Assembly: GCA_018873245.2 (NCBI GenBank)
Contig: JAEMBT020000005.1
Span: 5,008,001-5,072,000 of the forward strand
Length of the DNA stretch: 64,000 bases
Direction: 5' to 3'
Origin: Archegozetes longisetosus
Taxonomy: Eukaryota; Arthropoda; Arachnida; Sarcoptiformes; Trhypochthoniidae
Shown in pieces: positions 60,315-64,000 of the stretch. Position numbers and translations under genes: made by a program. The notes below the pieces were generated by a model that saw only the letters and a list, made by a program, of their open reading frames with translations, was not told where the DNA came from and did not search any database. Numbering within the stretch: position 1 is the stretch's first letter; each line of letters starts with the position of its first letter.

Positions 60315-61253
60315 ATGAATTTGAAACAGGATTATAGACAACATTTTTTAACTTGTTTCAGAGCACAAATAATATTATGTTTTCTATTTACCATCAAATG
60401 GTTTGTATTAATAGAAACGTATTCATTTGATAATTACAATAATTATAATATAAGACATACTGTTAACCAACGCAAATGGTGTACAGGCGATCAGAATAAC
60501 TTATTTTCAATCTATTGCAAATGTGAAGGCCCTCCACAGTTTCCAATTATTGTTTGTAAAAATGTTAGCAATCAATCGATTCTTAGCCAACTATTCACTC
60601 AAAAGTTTTACATTTACGAGTTTGGAAAGTTTTCGCTATCGGATTCTGGTCTCGAAACAATTCACAACTATGTTATGCCTGCAGATAAAACATTTCAATT
60701 TATTTCCATAAAGAAGACAAGTTTGAATTCAATATCTACTGATTTATTCGTTCATTCATCTAAGAGCTTAAAGCGTTTGGAAATAATTCACAATAATTTA
60801 GAGAGATTTCCATTCGACCAGAAAGTGAATTATCCACAAATGGAACATTTGGATATGTTTTACAATAGTTTAACCACAATCCCTGATTATGCGTTTACAA
60901 AATTACAGCAATTGACAACTATTGATCTATCATTTAACCAAATATCATATGTTGGCTCTTACGCTTTCTACCTAAATCACAGATTGCAATATTTAGATTT
61001 GAGATTCAATAAACTAAAAGTTGTCAATAACTATGCGTTTGCACTCAACAGACCAAACGCAGAGCTCAGGTTGGAGTTGACTAATAACAATATGTTTTAT
61101 TTGTCTGATGGAGCCTTTGAGCGTCAATCGCCAGCACTACTCAACTTATCTGTGAATAGCCTGACCAAATTCCCAGAAAAACACTTCATGCCCATTCTAA
61201 GGGCAATGATTCAACAAAATAAAGGAAGGATTGTTGTAAATAGTAAGTCATAA
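60315..61253 (+). CDS. Secreted LRR protein, luciferase non-catalytic-subunit-like
   Basis: 312 residues from the ATG at 60315. A signal sequence lies at about 17-37 (IILCFLFTIKWFVLIETYS). A Cys-rich cap follows (WCTGDQNNLFSIYCKCEGPP, then IIVCKNVS). At least six leucine-rich repeats follow, including LKRLEIIHNNLERFPFD, MEHLDMFYNSLTTIPDYAF, LTTIDLSFNQISYVGSYAF and LQYLDLRFNKLKVVNNYAF. The family is expanded in arthropods and often named after the Oplophorus luciferin 2-monooxygenase non-catalytic subunit; real functions are mostly unknown. Family members usually end in a Cys-containing C-terminal cap (GNPxxCDC). Here the frame stops at GRIVVNSKS, inside a strong donor-like A|GTAAGT (61243-61244), so a further exon is likely. 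A phase-compatible candidate lies at 62693. Confidence 0.8.
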   Translation: MNLKQDYRQHFLTCFRAQIILCFLFTIKWFVLIETYSFDNYNNYNIRHTVNQRKWCTGDQNNLFSIYCKCEGPPQFPIIVCKNVSNQSILSQLFTQKFYIYEFGKFSLSDSGLETIHNYVMPADKTFQFISIKKTSLNSISTDLFVHSSKSLKRLEIIHNNLERFPFDQKVNYPQMEHLDMFYNSLTTIPDYAFTKLQQLTTIDLSFNQISYVGSYAFYLNHRLQYLDLRFNKLKVVNNYAFALNRPNAELRLELTNNNMFYLSDGAFERQSPALLNLSVNSLTKFPEKHFMPILRAMIQQNKGRIVVNSKS

Positions 61254-62692
61254 CTTAACGTTCAATACAAATCAAGCCAACTGATCCCGTGGGACTACAT
61301 TCGATTCTATTGTAATTTAGTTCTCTATCACAACAACTATTGAAATAGATGTTAGAAATTGAACTTTCATATACAAATCTTTAATGAAGAGTTGGATTGA
61401 TTCAAACAAATCTTATTTGATTTATTATGAAATTATGCCACAGTTTTCTTTGTACTAATCCTTGATTGACAGCTAATTTCCAATTGATCAATGTTTCTCG
61501 AGTATTCACACTGTGAATAATAAATCTCTATTAGTTGTAGATTTCTTTTTCAAAGTCCATCTTAATATGAGATCGGTCTTGTTTTTGCTTTCTCTCTCTA
61601 ACGAGATTAAGTCTTTTTCTCTATACAACTGCTTAACTTTCCCTACAGACTAAGACAAACCTTTTTATGTTAACCTTAAGTTTGATATGAAAATTGTTTC
61701 TTTATTCTCATAATAATCTCATTTCGTAACTTTACGTCCCGACTTAATCGTAGAGTGAATGTAACTAAACAAGCGGCAATTCGATCAAAATACTTAAGTG
61801 GATAATCACCTAGGTCTTACATCATTTCACTGATTCTCAGTTTTAAGTTTTAGTTTCAAATATAAAAATAAGTAATTTGAATGAAGATCAAATTTTAATT
61901 GTACAATAGATAATCGTTTCGAGTGCACGTGCGAAGAAATTGGATGGCTTTTGAAGCTTTCGAGTGTATACAAGCGTATAATAATTGGTTTCGAGTGTAA
62001 TAATTTGAATAATAAATCTTTAACAAACATCTCACTAAAAGATATTGGCTGTCAATAATTCTATTATTTGTGGTTCAGTTAACTCATTCAAATTGCAGTC
62101 AACTTGAGCCTAAAGTCACGCAGTTTCAGATGGATTATCCAATAGGTGGAAACGTTGTTAAAATAGATTGACATCAATTTAATGTTAAGTTTACTCAAAG
62201 TATGTTTTAATAAAAAAATAAATACGATTCGAAATACTGAGGATTAAGTTTAACTAGAATAGAAATCAAGGTGTAGTTGTTCATCTGAAAGGCAGATTCA
62301 GGGGTATTTACCAGTCGATTCCGAAAATATTCTGATGACATGAATATCACGTGAACATAAGCAGGCTGATTAAAACGCATGTAAGAGTTTTAAGCGTTTA
62401 AAAATTAGTTTTTCAATCAGTTTTTCAATCACATCAAAACAATTGTTTCAAGTGCAAAATTAATACTAATTAAATTAGACAAAAACTAGTCAAACATTTT
62501 CTAAACGCTTTCAAAAAACTAAAGAAACCAATTTATTATAATTTGTTTATCATTTTAGCTAATTATGGTTTTTCACATTTGAATGAATACATAAAAATAT
62601 TATTAATCGCTTATTCCTATAGGAAAGTTTTATTTTTGAAGGACTACAACTCTTATGTGTCTTTTGATCACCCTTTACGTATTGTTTTTCAG
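61254..62692. other. Intergenic or intron of the LRR gene
   Basis: No coding segment is recognisable. If the GT at 61243 is spliced to the AG at 62691-62692, this is a 1450-bp intron. AATAAA near 61518 would instead serve an unspliced transcript. Confidence 0.4.
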
Positions 62693-62863
62693 ATATTGTA
62701 CGACATGATATTGATGCCTTGAAAATATTTTCTAGTCGATTGGCAAAGACTCCTCAGTCTACCTTTAAGTTTGAGAATCTTAGCAGTCTTCAATTTTTAA
62801 GCCTTTATTTCATAATGTTTGATGCTCTAGAAAATTTCAATCTAGGATTCAAATCAAAGTTAT
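62693..62863 (+). pseudogene. LRR-like open stretch: possible next exon or relic
   Basis: After a good acceptor (GTTTTTCAG), 57 codons run to a TGA. They include DALKIFSSRLAKTPQSTFKF and ENLSSLQFLSLYFIMFDALE, which fit the leucine-rich-repeat spacing of the upstream gene. The phase matches a splice from 61242. The expected C-terminal Cys cap is absent, so it may be a degenerate exon or the remains of a duplicated LRR gene. Confidence 0.4.
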
Positions 62864-64000
62864 GACTTAATTTATGTAATGTTCTTAAAATTGAAACCAT
62901 TATTTCAAGTTGATGCCAAGTACGAGGAAAATATTGAACAATCATCATTAAAACAAAGAGAACGTTTAGTCCTGTTACACACACTTTGCGCACAAAATCA
63001 GTTTTAGGCTCAATTAAACTGTTTTCTTCATCATAGACATGTCAATTATGGTATAGATTAAGTATAGATTAAGTATAGATTAAGTTTCATTTTTTATCCG
63101 ATAACAATTGTTTGCAAGCTTTCGTAACTATACGTCAATTGGAGGTAAGTTTGTGTTTTGATAAACCTCTCAATCAAAAGACCTCTACATTTAAAGTGAA
63201 GTCACGTCTCATGTCATGTGATCTAATTTCGATTTCAAGTTTAAGCACAAGTTGTTTATAATAGAAATCAAAATAATGTCACTTTATTAATAGATATCAA
63301 ATTACTATTAGTATTGATATTTGAGTGCAAATATATTTTCTTTGCTATTATTGTTTATTTAGTGATTCGCATCAAATCCTTTTTATTTAATCAATTGCTC
63401 ACTTATAAACTGTTTAATTTTTAAGATTTATTTTATTAGTTGATTGTTAAAAAGTTGACACAATTTGGGCGTTAATTGAGAGACAAATGAGTTTACTATT
63501 AATGTTGATATAGATGCTGTCGGCAATAAGTGATTCAATTTCGGTATATAATGTGATGAATTTGTATCGAATGAGTCAATCAGTTGGTAATTACACATAT
63601 TATAAATTGAATTTGTCTTCAATTGAAAACTACATAGACATTGATTTGTTGAGATGGTTTATTTGGCTGTTCACTCCTGTTGTGGTGAGATTTCAGTTAT
63701 CATTACATCAATTACTCCTCTACTGAGTTTTTTGTGTTCAAATTAATTCTGCTATTTTTTCTTTAACAGATTTAACAAATTGATGTGTTTTACTCGTTTT
63801 GTTTTGTTTGTCAATCCGTTTTAACTCATGATTTCTAGTTATTTCGTACCAATTATTTAATGAGTGATAGTTCGTAACAGTTTTATTGTTGCTTTCAAAA
63901 ATAAATCACGTGTCAAATCAGATAAGAGTTGAGGAAAACTAAGTTTAAATTAGTTCAAACAATTATCATATTTTCAGCAAAAGAAAGTTTCTAATGAAAT
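62864..64000. other. 3' flank, no gene seen
   Basis: AT-rich DNA with a 12-bp tandem repeat (TATAGATTAAG-type units, three copies at 63053-63085). A 70-codon ORF at 63514-63726 has no recognisable features. Confidence 0.4.

Overview
This window is AT-rich animal nuclear DNA. Its genes have short GT-AG introns (mostly 60-150 bp) and products typical of an arthropod: protein 4.1/coracle, a TCF21/HLH54F-type bHLH factor, class I HDAC (Rpd3), an axotactin-like neurexin, a CABIT protein and an 'oplophorus luciferase non-catalytic subunit'-type LRR protein. A small-genome arachnid such as an acariform mite would fit, but that is a low-confidence inference from gene style only. I found no rRNA, no convincing tRNA, no CRISPR array and no virus-like element.

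Layout. 0.4-5.3 kb (+): a 12-exon protein 4.1/coracle gene. 7.1-8.4 kb (+): an intronless single-pass membrane protein with a hemopexin-like ectodomain. 9.0-10.6 kb (-): an intronless, divergent PPP-family phosphatase. 11.4-12.5 kb (-): intronless pyrroline-5-carboxylate reductase. 12.5-16.7 kb: no gene, but an internally deleted mariner and a MITE. 16.8-19.0 kb (+): TCF21/musculin-type bHLH gene, with two more small elements in intron 2. 19.9-20.7 kb (+): an unrecognised protein ending in a PP1-docking motif. 20.9-22.0 kb (-): FabG/CBR4-type reductase, head-to-head with HDAC1/Rpd3 at 22.2-24.9 kb (+). 25.6-32.3 kb (-): a 13-exon axotactin-like neurexin. 32.3-47.2 kb: a gene desert. 47.2-49.5 kb (-): GAREM/serrano-like CABIT protein. 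49.5-57.7 kb: repeat-rich desert holding one small orphan ORF and a hAT-type MITE. 57.7-58.9 kb (-): an unrecognised intronless gene. 60.3-61.25 kb (+): LRR gene, followed by a possible further exon or relic at 62.7 kb.

How the genes relate. Most are unrelated housekeeping, developmental or neural genes that happen to be neighbours. Protein 4.1/coracle and neurexin-superfamily receptors are known partners at septate junctions, but the receptor here lacks the discoidin domain and an obvious 4.1-binding tail of neurexin IV, so I do not claim they interact. The most useful leads are: a phosphatase with an unfamiliar 245-residue N-terminal region; three places where a reading frame slips within otherwise intact host genes (one can also be read as a 26-nt intron); possible alternative C-termini for HDAC1 and the neurexin; two apparently undescribed MITE-like families; and two orphan proteins. 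I did not find a clear new biological system.
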